Shown: one piece after another, positions 31,789-40,364 of the stretch | Layout of the letters: each line of letters opens with the position of its first letter | How positions within the stretch are numbered: the stretch's first letter is position 1 | Position numbers and translations under genes: made by a program | NCBI GenBank assembly: GCA_001724855.1 | Contig: MEED01000009.1 | Location: 22,242-86,241 of the forward strand | Reading direction: 5' to 3' | From: Lautropia sp. SCN 69-89 | GTDB taxonomy: Bacteria; Pseudomonadota; Gammaproteobacteria; Burkholderiales; Burkholderiaceae_E | DNA: 64,000 bases | Notes under the pieces: generated by a model | Database searches by the model: none | What the model was told of the DNA's origin: nothing | The model's input: only the letters and a program-made list of their open reading frames with translations

Positions 31789-33369
31789 TCAGTCGACGAC
31801 GGTCTGCGACTGCTCGCGCAGGTACAGCGGCAGGTACCAGAACGAGCCGATCGCCTTGCCGGTGGTGCCGCTCGCCTTCCAGCCGCCGAACGGCTGGTAG
31901 CCGGGCCAGGCGCCGGTGGTCGCTCCCTGCGGCCGGTTCACGTAGGTGACGCCTGCCTCGATGCGATCGAGGAAGGTGCCGATCTCGTCGCGGCCGCCGT
32001 AGAAGCCGGCGGTGAGCCCGTAGTCGGAGCGGTTCGCCTCGTCGATGGCTTCGTCGAGCGAATCCACTTCGCTCAGCAGCACCAGCGGCACGAAATGCTC
32101 GTCACGCCACAACGCGTCGTCGCGCGGCACGCTGCCCACCGTGGGTGCGACGAACCAGCCGCGCCCGAGTGCGCCGTCTTCGAGCGCCCGGCCGCCGGCG
32201 TCGATGCGCCCGACCTGGCGCAGCCGCTCGACACAGCGCAGGTAGCGGTCGCGCGCGCTTCGGTTGATGACCGGCCCCATCCAGTTGCGGCGCTCGGTCG
32301 GATCGCCGACCGCGATCGCCGCGGTCGCGGCGACCAGCCGCTCGCGCAGTGCCTGCGCGACCGGCCGTTCGACCAGCACGCGCGAACAGGCCGAGCACTT
32401 CTGGCCCTGCAGCCCGAAGGCCGAACGCCAGATGCCGGTGACCGCGCGATCGAGGTCGGCGTGCCGGGTCACGATGGCAGCGTTCTTGCCGCCCATCTCG
32501 GCGATGCAGGGACGCGGCCAGTGCCCCTGCGCGAAGCGCCGCAGGATGCCGATGCCGACCTCGTAGGAGCCGGTGAAGGTGGCGCCCGCCACGTCGGGAT
32601 GACCGACCAGCGCTTGGCCGACCGCGCCCCCGGCCCCGGTAACGAAATTGATCACGCCGTCGGGCAGGCCGGCATCGCGGAATGCTTCGAGCAACAGCCA
32701 GCCGCTGAGCGAGGTGTCGCTTGCGACCTTGAACACCACCGTGTTGCCGGCGACGAGTGCCGCGCCGATCGGTCCGCCCGCGAGCGCAAACGGAAAGTTG
32801 AACGGCGCGATCACGGCCCAGACGCCGTAGGGCCGCAATTGCGTGCGGTTGCGGCTGACGAAGCCGGACAGCGGATCGTTCGGCAGTTCGCGCCGGAAGC
32901 CGTCGCTGGCCTGCATCTGGTCGCAGTACCAGCTGACGAGTTCGGCGGTCTCCTGGATTTCGCCGAGCGACTCCATCCGGTTCTTTCCGACTTCGATCGC
33001 CATCGCGGCCGATATCTCGTAGACGCGCTCCTCGATCAGCCCGGCGGCGCGGCGCAGCAGCGCGACGCGTTCGGGCCACGGCGTGCGCGACCAGGAGGCG
33101 TAGGCGCGCCGCGCGGCCGACACGGCCGCATCGATGTCGGCGGCGCTGCCCGACTGGAAGCGGCCGACCGTCAGGCCGGTGTCGATCGGCGAATGGACCT
33201 CGAAGGTCGACGATGCCAGCCGCGCCTTGCCATCGACGTAGATCGGGTGATCGCGGCCGAGCGACGGGCGCACCCGGGCCAGCGCGGCCTCGAAACGCTC
33301 GTGCATCCCGGCCGGCGGATCGAACATCGTCGAGTAGGTGAGGCGGAACGAAGGTGCCAAATTGCTCAT
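31789..33369 (-). CDS. Aldehyde dehydrogenase, 1-pyrroline-5-carboxylate dehydrogenase-like
   Basis: NAD(P)-dependent ALDH; the combination EMGGKNAAIV (general base Glu291) and GLQGQKCSACSR (nucleophile Cys325) is typical of glutamate-semialdehyde (P5C) dehydrogenases. The 526-residue product also shows APFNFPFALAGGP (cofactor site) and FTGSYEVG. It is a stand-alone enzyme, not fused to proline dehydrogenase. Proximity to a Liv-type importer would fit amino-acid catabolism, but the two are convergent and not an operon. It could alternatively act on another semialdehyde. Confidence 0.82.
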   Translation of the reverse strand: MSNLAPSFRLTYSTMFDPPAGMHERFEAALARVRPSLGRDHPIYVDGKARLASSTFEVHSPIDTGLTVGRFQSGSAADIDAAVSAARRAYASWSRTPWPERVALLRRAAGLIEERVYEISAAMAIEVGKNRMESLGEIQETAELVSWYCDQMQASDGFRRELPNDPLSGFVSRNRTQLRPYGVWAVIAPFNFPFALAGGPIGAALVAGNTVVFKVASDTSLSGWLLLEAFRDAGLPDGVINFVTGAGGAVGQALVGHPDVAGATFTGSYEVGIGILRRFAQGHWPRPCIAEMGGKNAAIVTRHADLDRAVTGIWRSAFGLQGQKCSACSRVLVERPVAQALRERLVAATAAIAVGDPTERRNWMGPVINRSARDRYLRCVERLRQVGRIDAGGRALEDGALGRGWFVAPTVGSVPRDDALWRDEHFVPLVLLSEVDSLDEAIDEANRSDYGLTAGFYGGRDEIGTFLDRIEAGVTYVNRPQGATTGAWPGYQPFGGWKASGTTGKAIGSFWYLPLYLREQSQTVVD

Positions 33370-33411
33370 GTCGGTTTCCGTGGTGGCGTCGGGGTCGCGG
33401 GGCGGGGATCT

Positions 33412-33457
33412 ACACCATTCCGGTGTCCGAATCCATAAGACTGTCGGCCTAGGCCGA
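33412..33457. promoter_or_regulatory. Palindromes between divergent ALDH and diguanylate cyclase genes
   Basis: Within the 170-nt divergent gap lie ACACC-ATTCC-GGTGT (33412-33426) and a perfect 14-bp palindrome TCGGCCTAGGCCGA (33444-33457). Both sit upstream of the ALDH start on its strand and are plausible operator sites. No matching regulator gene is adjacent. Confidence 0.4.
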
Positions 33458-33539
33458 AGGTCGCAGGAGGCGCCGCGCGGCTTACGAAGCGCATGCTAAA
33501 AGGGTTCGACCTCGGCGACCAGCCGCGAAATCACCCTAG

Positions 33540-35177
33540 ATGTCTGGAACGAGCGGAAGCCCGGCCTCGCGGCCGCATGCGAGTGCCACGGGGGCGGAGC
33601 AGCGGCTCGCATTGGCTGAAGAGGCGCTCGACCGGGGCGACGCCGGCCGCGGCCGCGCACTGGCCATGCTCGCTGCCCGGGCCGCCGCCGAAGTGGGCGA
33701 GCCGGGCCTGGAGGCCGAGGCGCTTCTGTGCATCGCACGCGCCGACATCGTCGCGTCCAGGTTGCGCAGCGCGCACGAGAGTGCCTACCGCGCCGCCCAG
33801 CTCTTCGACGCGATCGAGCAGCCGGCGTCGGAGGTTCGGGCGCTGGTGTGGCTCGCTTACGTCGCCAGTTCGCTGCGCCGCAACGAAGCCGCGCTGGCCT
33901 CGGCGATGCTCGCGACCAAGCTGGCCGAAGCGCTGGAGCAGCCGTGCCACCGAGTCGACGCGCTCAACGGCCTGGGTATTGCGCTGATCGCCAACGGCGA
34001 CTTCGAGCGATCCGACGCGGCGCTGTCCAGGGCCGCGAAGCTTGCGGAGCAGGCGGGCGACCTTGCCGGCCAGGCCTGGCCCCGAATCAACCGCTGCTAT
34101 GGCGAGATCGTCCGCGCGACCGTCGAGCGGTACCTGTACGACCGGCCGGTCGATCCCGGGCGGCTGATTGCCCGGCTCGACGAATGCAGGCCGCTCGAAG
34201 CAGCCACGGCTGCGCCGGGCGATGCCGCGGGTGGACTCGCGGTGCAGCGCGCGCTGCTGTCGTTCGCCGCGAGCTTCGCGGCCTGCTGGCGCGGCGACTT
34301 TGTCGCGGCGGGCGAGCACGCCGGCCGGATCTCACCCGGAGCGCGGGCCGGCGGGCCGCCTGCGTGGCTCGATGCCCTGGCGATGTGGGCCGCGTGCGAG
34401 TCGGCGCTCGCGCAGGGCGACTGGCCCGCGGCCGAGGCGTCGGTCGGGCGCATGATCGAGGGCGCGCTGCAGGTCGAACATGAGCAGGTCGCGCGCACCG
34501 GCTACATGCTCGCCAGCGCGATTCTCGACGCGCAGGGCCGCAGCCGCGAGGCGCTCGGCTCGCTGCGCCTGCTCGCGCAGCGCGACATCGCGATCCGTCG
34601 CGAGAGCCTCGAGCACCACGAGCGCGTGGCGAAGTGGCAGCTCGAATTGCGCGACAGCTCGATCCGGATGCGCCGGCTCGAGGCGCGCTCGCGACGGCTC
34701 GAACGACTGTCGCTGGAGGACGCGCTGACCGGCCTGCCGAACCGCCGGCACTTCGAGCGCGAACTTTCGTCGCTGCTCGGCGACGGGTCGCAGCCTGCCG
34801 AGCCGCTCTCGATCGCGCTGATCGACGTCGATCGCTTCAAGGAGATCAACGACCTGCATTCGCACCTGATCGGCGACCGGGTGCTGAAGGTGCTTGCCGG
34901 GCTGATCGGCGGGCAGGTGCGGCATGGCGACCTGCCGGCGCGGTTGGGCGGCGACGAGTTCGTCGTGCTGTTCCGGCGCGCCGACGTCGCGGTCGCCGCG
35001 GCAGCCTGCGAGCGCCTGAAGGCAGCGGTGCAGCGGCACCCCTGGCACGAATTCGTCCCCGGCATGGTCGTCACGGTGAGCATCGGCCTGGCCGAGTCGA
35101 CGGCGGGCGACACGATCGAATCGCTGCTCAGGCGCAGCGACGACGACATGTACCGGGCAAAGGCGAACCGCAGCTGA
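33540..35177 (+). CDS. Diguanylate cyclase with N-terminal TPR-like helical region
   Basis: Makes c-di-GMP from two GTP. Residues about 15-370 are Ala/Leu-rich paired helices resembling TPR repeats (ALAEEALDRGDAGRG, ALIANGDFERSDAALSRAAKLAEQ); a coiled-coil linker RMRRLEARSRRLERLSLEDALTGLPNRRHF leads into the GGDEF domain. The active site is GGDEF at 470-474, with an intact inhibitory site RHGD at 461-464 five residues before it. No membrane helix or signal peptide, so it is cytoplasmic. The input signal is unknown; c-di-GMP could affect the type IV pilus genes nearby (speculative). Confidence 0.9.
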   Translation: MSGTSGSPASRPHASATGAEQRLALAEEALDRGDAGRGRALAMLAARAAAEVGEPGLEAEALLCIARADIVASRLRSAHESAYRAAQLFDAIEQPASEVRALVWLAYVASSLRRNEAALASAMLATKLAEALEQPCHRVDALNGLGIALIANGDFERSDAALSRAAKLAEQAGDLAGQAWPRINRCYGEIVRATVERYLYDRPVDPGRLIARLDECRPLEAATAAPGDAAGGLAVQRALLSFAASFAACWRGDFVAAGEHAGRISPGARAGGPPAWLDALAMWAACESALAQGDWPAAEASVGRMIEGALQVEHEQVARTGYMLASAILDAQGRSREALGSLRLLAQRDIAIRRESLEHHERVAKWQLELRDSSIRMRRLEARSRRLERLSLEDALTGLPNRRHFERELSSLLGDGSQPAEPLSIALIDVDRFKEINDLHSHLIGDRVLKVLAGLIGGQVRHGDLPARLGGDEFVVLFRRADVAVAAAACERLKAAVQRHPWHEFVPGMVVTVSIGLAESTAGDTIESLLRRSDDDMYRAKANRS

Positions 35178-35188
35178 AGCTTGCGGTC

Positions 35189-35569
35189 TCAGGCGACCTG
35201 CTCGGAGATCTCGATCAGGTTCAGGTCGGGATCGCGCAGGTAGATCGAGCGCAGCCTGGAGGCGGCGCCGGTGCGCAGCACCGGCCCCTCGACGATCGAC
35301 ACGCCCAGCGCGGCCATGCGTGCGATCACCTGGTCGAGCGGCACGCTCGCGATGAAGCACAGGTCGAGCGCGCCGGGCACCGGCAGGTGCGCCTTCGGCT
35401 CGTACTCGCGGCCCTTCACGTGCAGGTTGATCTTCTGGTTGCCGAAGCTGAACGCCTTGCGGCCGCCGCCGAAGGTCTCGAGCGCCATGCCCATCACGTC
35501 GGTGTAGAACCGGATGCAGGCGGCCTCGTCGGCAGTCGTGAGCACGATATGGTCGATATGGTCGATCAT
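35189..35569 (-). CDS. VOC-superfamily (glyoxalase/dioxygenase-fold) protein
   Basis: 126-residue single VOC module starting MIDHIDHIVLTTAD, with the metal-ligand candidates His6 (second strand HIVLT region), a central INLHVKG and the terminal DPDLNLIEI (Glu). Exact reaction unknown. In the P. aeruginosa itaconate locus a similar-size VOC gene lies inside the operon; here it is the last of the same-strand array, separated from the CoA genes by the diheme lipoprotein. It converges on the diguanylate cyclase with an 11-nt gap. Confidence 0.85.
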   Translation of the reverse strand: MIDHIDHIVLTTADEAACIRFYTDVMGMALETFGGGRKAFSFGNQKINLHVKGREYEPKAHLPVPGALDLCFIASVPLDQVIARMAALGVSIVEGPVLRTGAASRLRSIYLRDPDLNLIEISEQVA

Positions 35570-35610
35570 GCGAGGAGCTCCAGGAGCTTCAGTCTACTCT
35601 GCGGGGTTCG

Positions 35611-36816
35611 CTACAGCGACTTCAGGTACTCGACCAGGTCGGCGATCTCGGCGGCACTCAGGCCGAGCGACTTCTTCGCGTTGTAGGTTTCCACTACGGC
35701 CTGCAACGTCGGCGCGCTGCCGTTGTGGAAGTACGGCGGGTGTTGCCAGATGCCGCGCAGCGGCGCGGTACGGTATTGCTTCGTCGCGCTGCGCGATGCC
35801 CAGCTCGGTGCGCCGTCCGGCTCCGGCTCGCTGACCACGTCCGCGGCCGGGTGCAGCCTCAGCGAAGCATCGGTGAATTCAGGTCCGCTGTGACAGCTCG
35901 CGCAGGTGCCGGAGCCCTCGAACACAGCCTTGCCGCGTGCGGCCGCGGCTGCGTCGAAGCTTCCAGCCGGCGGCGTCGGCGCGGCAAGCGTCAGCTGGTA
36001 GGCCTGGAGCGCCGGGAGTTTGCTGGTGACCAGGTCGTCGGTTCCATTGCGGACATCGACGCCCGTGCGGCTGTCGGAGAACGAGCCGTGTCCACCCATC
36101 TGGGTCACCGCGACATAGCGGTTCCAGTACGCGATCTCGTCGCCGTCGCCGGTCGTCGTGATCCGCGCGACGCCGGCAAGGCCATATGCCGGCGGAATCA
36201 CCTGCGGGCCGTTGATGCCGTCGAGGTTGAAGCGCGGATCGTATTTCCCCTTGCCCCATGAGTTGAACACCGATCGGGTCCCCGCGTCGAGCGCGGGAGA
36301 CAGCGCGATGATCGCGCCGGGGTTCAGGTCGCGATTGGGCCATCCGTCGAGCCGCTTGCCGATTCCCGGTGCGAACGAGTCGTCGACCGTCGAATGGCAC
36401 AGGGCGCAGGTGACGCCGACCCGGGTCAGCGTCTTCCTGCCGTTGACGTTCTCCACCTTGCCCCGCAGGCCGACGACCGCGTCGAGTTCGAGCAGCGCGA
36501 CGGTCGTGTCCGGACTCGTGAGGTCGATGCTGCCGTTGCGGATTCCATCGACGACCGCCGGCGGAAGCGCTTGCGCATCGACCTTCAAGCCGACCGACAG
36601 TGCGGTCGAGGGATCGACCGCGGCCGCGATGACCTCGTGCATGCGCAGCGTGTCGGTCCACTTGGACTCATCGCCGAATGTGTCGTAGCGGAAGATCTGC
36701 TTGCCCTGCGCGACGACTGCCGGATCGGGGCCCGGGTCGTCGCCGCTACCGCATGCGGCGAGCGACAGGGCGGCTGCCGCGGAGGCGAGCGCTGCGGCGC
36801 TGCGTACGATTCTCAT
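35611..36816 (-). CDS. Diheme cytochrome c lipoprotein (MauG/CcpA-like)
   Basis: Predicted lipoprotein: the signal peptide ends LSLAAC with the lipidated Cys at 22. Two heme c sites, CALCH (137-141) and CASCH (305-309), lie in a 401-residue protein resembling bacterial cytochrome c peroxidases, with PLRGIWQHPPYFHNGSAPTL near the C terminus as in that family. Likely periplasmic or outer-membrane-attached electron transfer or peroxidase. Its function beside CoA-ester genes is not obvious; the gaps on both sides (41 and 193 nt) suggest it may be its own unit. Confidence 0.85.
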   Translation of the reverse strand: MRIVRSAAALASAAAALSLAACGSGDDPGPDPAVVAQGKQIFRYDTFGDESKWTDTLRMHEVIAAAVDPSTALSVGLKVDAQALPPAVVDGIRNGSIDLTSPDTTVALLELDAVVGLRGKVENVNGRKTLTRVGVTCALCHSTVDDSFAPGIGKRLDGWPNRDLNPGAIIALSPALDAGTRSVFNSWGKGKYDPRFNLDGINGPQVIPPAYGLAGVARITTTGDGDEIAYWNRYVAVTQMGGHGSFSDSRTGVDVRNGTDDLVTSKLPALQAYQLTLAAPTPPAGSFDAAAAARGKAVFEGSGTCASCHSGPEFTDASLRLHPAADVVSEPEPDGAPSWASRSATKQYRTAPLRGIWQHPPYFHNGSAPTLQAVVETYNAKKSLGLSAAEIADLVEYLKSL

Positions 36817-37009
36817 GACGAAGTTCCCCCTGTTACGGTATCCCGCGATCGGTCAAGTGCGACGCAAGAGCGTTCATGCCGCATTGGACGCAAACGCGGC
36901 GTCGAACGTTCCCGGCAATTACGTGCCGAGCGGAAGTTCCGACCGTGTGGTGTTCGCCTGCCGCGCGGCCCGGCTCAGGCGGACGGGGCGGACGAAAGGG
37001 GTGGCGAGC

Positions 37010-37816
37010 TCAGTCGGGCTGCGTGTCGCGAATGATTGCCTGCGCGCGCAGGATGACCGGCTTGTCGACCATCTTGCCATCGACGGCCACCGCGGCGCCG
37101 CCGGAGGCGGCGGCCGCGTCGAGCACGCGCTGCGCCCACGCACGCTCGGCTTCGGTGGGCGAGAAATGGCGGTTGACGTCGGCCACCTGCCGCGGGTGAA
37201 TGCACAGCTTGCCGCCGAATCCGATGCGGCGCGCGCGAAGCACGTCGTCGCGCAGCCGCATCGCGTCGTCGATCGCGGTGCTCACACCGTCGACCGGCGG
37301 CTGCAACCCGGCCAGCCGCGAGGCGAGCACCAGTTGCGAGCGGAAGAAGAGCAGTTCGTCCTCGAGCGCGTCGCGCATGCCGAGGTCGACCTGGAAGTCG
37401 AGCGAGCCGAACGCGAGCCGCTGCACGCCGGGGGCGCCGGCAATGGCAGCCAGTGCGGCGAAGCCCGCCGCGCTCTCGACGAGCGGCAGCACCGCGGCGG
37501 CGCCGGCCCCGCGCAGGGCCGCGATGTCGTCCACGCGTTCGGCCTTCGGCAGCATCACGGCGGCGATGCCGGGGCGCGCGCACAGCGCGAGGTCGTCGCC
37601 GAACCAGTCGGTGTCGGCGCCGTTTATGCGCACGATCACCGCGCGCCCGGGTGCGAGCCAGGCAGCGAGCGCTTCGCGTGCGTGGTCCTTGTCGGTGGGC
37701 GCGACCGCGTCTTCGAGGTCGATCACCACCGCGTCGGCGCCGGCGGCCATCGCCTTGTCGAAGCGATCGGGGCGCGAACCCGGAACGAACAGCAGCGAGC
37801 GTGCAATGCGCGACAT
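37010..37816 (-). CDS. CitE-like CoA-ester lyase, probable (S)-citramalyl-CoA lyase
   Basis: HpcH/HpaI TIM-barrel lyase of 268 residues: ARSLLFVPGSRPDRFDKA at the N terminus, VIDLEDAVAP, PLVESAAGF (Mg ligand Glu), and LAFGSLDFQVDLG (Mg ligand Asp). Family members cleave citramalyl-, malyl- or citryl-type CoA thioesters. In the gene context (CoA-transferase, MaoC-like hydratase, TRAP importer) the best fit is citramalyl-CoA to acetyl-CoA plus pyruvate, ending itaconate breakdown. The start ATG 37816 lies 2 nt from the PrpD stop, so they are one operon. Confidence 0.85.
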   Translation of the reverse strand: MSRIARSLLFVPGSRPDRFDKAMAAGADAVVIDLEDAVAPTDKDHAREALAAWLAPGRAVIVRINGADTDWFGDDLALCARPGIAAVMLPKAERVDDIAALRGAGAAAVLPLVESAAGFAALAAIAGAPGVQRLAFGSLDFQVDLGMRDALEDELLFFRSQLVLASRLAGLQPPVDGVSTAIDDAMRLRDDVLRARRIGFGGKLCIHPRQVADVNRHFSPTEAERAWAQRVLDAAAASGGAAVAVDGKMVDKPVILRAQAIIRDTQPD

Positions 37817-37818
37817 GA

Positions 37819-39186
37819 TCAGGCCTGCGTGGCGAGGAAGCGGTCGATCCGGGGCGCATCGGCGAGCGACCAGACGCGCGCGATTGCCGAGCGCATCTCG
37901 GCGTCGCTCGCGCCGCCGCGGTATTGCGCGAGCCGCAGCGCCTTGTCTTCCAGTTCGGCGCGGCTCAGCGTGTTGCCGGGGTCGCCCTTGGGCTCGTCCA
38001 CGCGCGCCTCCAGCATGCGCCCGTCGGCGGTCTGCACCTGGACCTTGCCGACCCAGCGCGCGGGATACGCGCGGTCGACTTCCGGGTCGAGCTCCATGTG
38101 CACCTTGTCGCGGAATGCGACCACGGCCGGATCCTTGTAGTGGGCGTCGAACTCGGCGAGCCCGGCGCGCCCCTCCACGGCCACCAGTCCGAGCACGGTG
38201 CCCATCGAGAACTTGGCCTGGTGCACAGTCTGCGGATCGGTGACCGGGCCGAGCACGTCGATCGCGCCCTGGTGCACGCGTGCAGTCACGCGCGTCACCG
38301 CGTCGGCGGCGAGGTGGTGCGTGCGCATCAGCTGCTGCAGCGCGTCGGCGGCCGGATGCGTATGCCGGCACGACGCGTGGAACTTGAACGAGGTCTCGGC
38401 GAGCGCCCAGCGCGTGCCGAGTCGGTCGGTGAGGTGCGCGGGATCCGGATCGCTGGACATGCCGGCGGCCATGCCCTGCACGCCCTCGAGGATGTGCTGC
38501 GCGCCGGTGAGGCCGTCGTGCGCGAGGTACGCCGCGGCAAGCCCGGCGGCCGCCGCGTGCGCGGTGTGCAACTGCTTCGAGTCGGCCGCGTCGCGCAGGA
38601 ACTCCCACAGGCCTGCGCTTTGCGTGCCCGCCGAGCCGAACGCGTTCAGCATCTGTTGCGGCGACAGCCGCAGCAGGCTGCCGACCGCGGCCGCTGCCGC
38701 CAGCGTGCCGGCGGTGCCGGTGGTGTGGAAGACGCGGTAATGCGATCGACCGAGGAATTCGCCGACGCGGATCCCGACCTCGTAGCCGGCGATGCCGGCC
38801 AGCAGCAGGTCGCGGCCGGATCGTCCGAGCGCCTGCGCGACGGCCAGCGCCGGCGGAAACACCACCGCGGCCGGATGGAACACCGAGCCGTTGTGCACGT
38901 CGTCCTGCTCGGCGAAGTGCGAGGCGGCGGCGTTGGCCATCGCGGCGAGCAGCGGGCTGCTGGTGCGGCGATGGATCAGGATCTCGCTCGGCCCGTCGGC
39001 CGGCCCCATCGTTTCGGCGAAGCGCGCGATCGTCTCGACCGGCCGGGCGCCCTTGCCGGCCAGCGCGGAGGCGAACCAGTCGAGGAACAGGTCCTCGGCG
39101 CGGCGTACGACCGGCCCGGGGATCGATTCGAACTTCAGCGTGGCCGCGAATTCGGCCAGTGCCCGACTCGGGTGGGTGTCGCTCAT
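37819..39186 (-). CDS. MmgE/PrpD-family protein
   Basis: 455-residue member of the 2-methylcitrate dehydratase/aconitate decarboxylase superfamily, showing VRRAEDLFLDWFASALAG near the N terminus, QDDVHNGSVFHPAAVVFP, and KFHASCRHTHPAADAL. The family includes PrpD and cis-aconitate decarboxylase (itaconate synthesis). Here it sits between the lyase and CoA-transferase genes, as in the P. aeruginosa itaconate operon where its role is unsettled. No methylcitrate-cycle partners (prpB, prpC) are nearby. The ATG at 39186 is the plausible start; the frame upstream belongs to the shadow of the transferase gene. Confidence 0.87.
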   Translation of the reverse strand: MSDTHPSRALAEFAATLKFESIPGPVVRRAEDLFLDWFASALAGKGARPVETIARFAETMGPADGPSEILIHRRTSSPLLAAMANAAASHFAEQDDVHNGSVFHPAAVVFPPALAVAQALGRSGRDLLLAGIAGYEVGIRVGEFLGRSHYRVFHTTGTAGTLAAAAAVGSLLRLSPQQMLNAFGSAGTQSAGLWEFLRDAADSKQLHTAHAAAAGLAAAYLAHDGLTGAQHILEGVQGMAAGMSSDPDPAHLTDRLGTRWALAETSFKFHASCRHTHPAADALQQLMRTHHLAADAVTRVTARVHQGAIDVLGPVTDPQTVHQAKFSMGTVLGLVAVEGRAGLAEFDAHYKDPAVVAFRDKVHMELDPEVDRAYPARWVGKVQVQTADGRMLEARVDEPKGDPGNTLSRAELEDKALRLAQYRGGASDAEMRSAIARVWSLADAPRIDRFLATQA

Positions 39187-39194
39187 CAGGGTCC

Positions 39195-40364
39195 TCAGAT
39201 GACGCCGTCGCGGCGGAATCGTGCGATTCGCGCGGCATCGTAGCCGAGCTCGGCGAGCACCGACTCGCTGTGCTGGCCGAGCGCCGGGATCGCGTCCATG
39301 CGCGCTTCGGTCATTCCGGGCGGCAGCAGCGCGGGCACCGCGCCGGCGGGAGTGGCGACCGTGGTCCAGCGGCCGCGTGCCTTCAGTTGCGGGTGGGCCC
39401 AGACCTCGGCCATGCCGTTGACCTGCGCGTTGGCGATCTGCGCCTCGTCGAGCAGTGCCACCAGCTGCGCGGCGTCGAGCTGCGCGAAGCGCGCGACGAT
39501 GATCGCGCGCAGTGCGGCCCGATTGGCCACGCGGCGCGAGTTGGCGCTGAAGCGCTCGTCGGTGGCGAGTCCGGGTTCGCCGAGCACCTTCGCGCAGAAG
39601 ACCTGCCATTCGCGCTCGTTCTGCAGGCCGAGCATCACGGTTCTGCCGTCGCCGGTCGGGAAGGGCCCGTACGGGTAGATCGTGGCGTGCGCGGCGCCCG
39701 CGCGTGGCGGCGGCGCGGCGCCCTCGTACGCGTAGTACATCGGAAAGCTCATCCACTCGACCATGCTCTCGAGCATCGAGATGTCGATGCGCCGGCCGCG
39801 GCCGGTGCGCCCGCGCTCGATCAGCGCGGCAAGGATGTTGCTGTACGCGTACATGCCGGCCGCGATGTCGGCGATCGAGCAGCCTGCCTTGGCCATGTCG
39901 TCGGGCGTGCCGGTGACCGACAGGAAGCCCGATTCGCTCTGGATCAGCAGGTCGTAGGCCTTCTTGTCACGGTAGGGGCCGTCGGAACCGTAGCCCGAGA
40001 TGTCGCAGACGACCAGGCCGGGGTGCTTCGGCGCGAGTGCCTCGTACGAAAGGCCCAGCCGCGCGGCGGCGCCCGGCGCGAGGTTCTGCACCAGCACGTC
40101 GGCGCGGCCGAGCAGCCGCGCGAGGATCTCCGGCGCCTGCGCGTGCTTCAGGTCGAGCGTCAGGCTCTCCTTCGAGCGGTTGGTCCAGACGAAGTGCGAG
40201 GCCTGGCCGGCCACCCGCTCGTCATAGGCGCGTGCGAAATCGCCCACGCCCGGGCGCTCGACCTTGACGACGCGCGCGCCGTTGTCGGCCAGCTGGCGCG
40301 TGCAGAACGGCGCGGCGATCGCGTGCTCGAGCGTAACGACCGTGATGCCATCGAGCGCACCCAT
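39195..40364 (-). CDS. CaiB/BaiF (type III) CoA-transferase, probable itaconate CoA-transferase
   Basis: 389-residue family III CoA-transferase: opening GITVVTLEHAIAAPFCTRQLADNGARVVKVE, FVWTNRSKESLTLDLK, and the catalytic Asp138 in KAYDLLIQSESGF. Likely activates a C4-C5 dicarboxylate with a CoA donor such as succinyl-CoA. Context favours itaconate (or mesaconate); the substrate is inferred, not seen. It starts at ATG 40364, sharing one base with the acyl-CoA dehydrogenase stop (TGATG), and lies 8 nt before the PrpD gene. Confidence 0.88.
   Translation of the reverse strand: MGALDGITVVTLEHAIAAPFCTRQLADNGARVVKVERPGVGDFARAYDERVAGQASHFVWTNRSKESLTLDLKHAQAPEILARLLGRADVLVQNLAPGAAARLGLSYEALAPKHPGLVVCDISGYGSDGPYRDKKAYDLLIQSESGFLSVTGTPDDMAKAGCSIADIAAGMYAYSNILAALIERGRTGRGRRIDISMLESMVEWMSFPMYYAYEGAAPPPRAGAAHATIYPYGPFPTGDGRTVMLGLQNEREWQVFCAKVLGEPGLATDERFSANSRRVANRAALRAIIVARFAQLDAAQLVALLDEAQIANAQVNGMAEVWAHPQLKARGRWTTVATPAGAVPALLPPGMTEARMDAIPALGQHSESVLAELGYDAARIARFRRDGVI

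Noticed and set aside
37819..39186. MmgE/PrpD gene as proof of a methylcitrate cycle
   Set aside because: No prpB, prpC or acnM neighbours; the context is a C5-dicarboxylyl-CoA operon instead.
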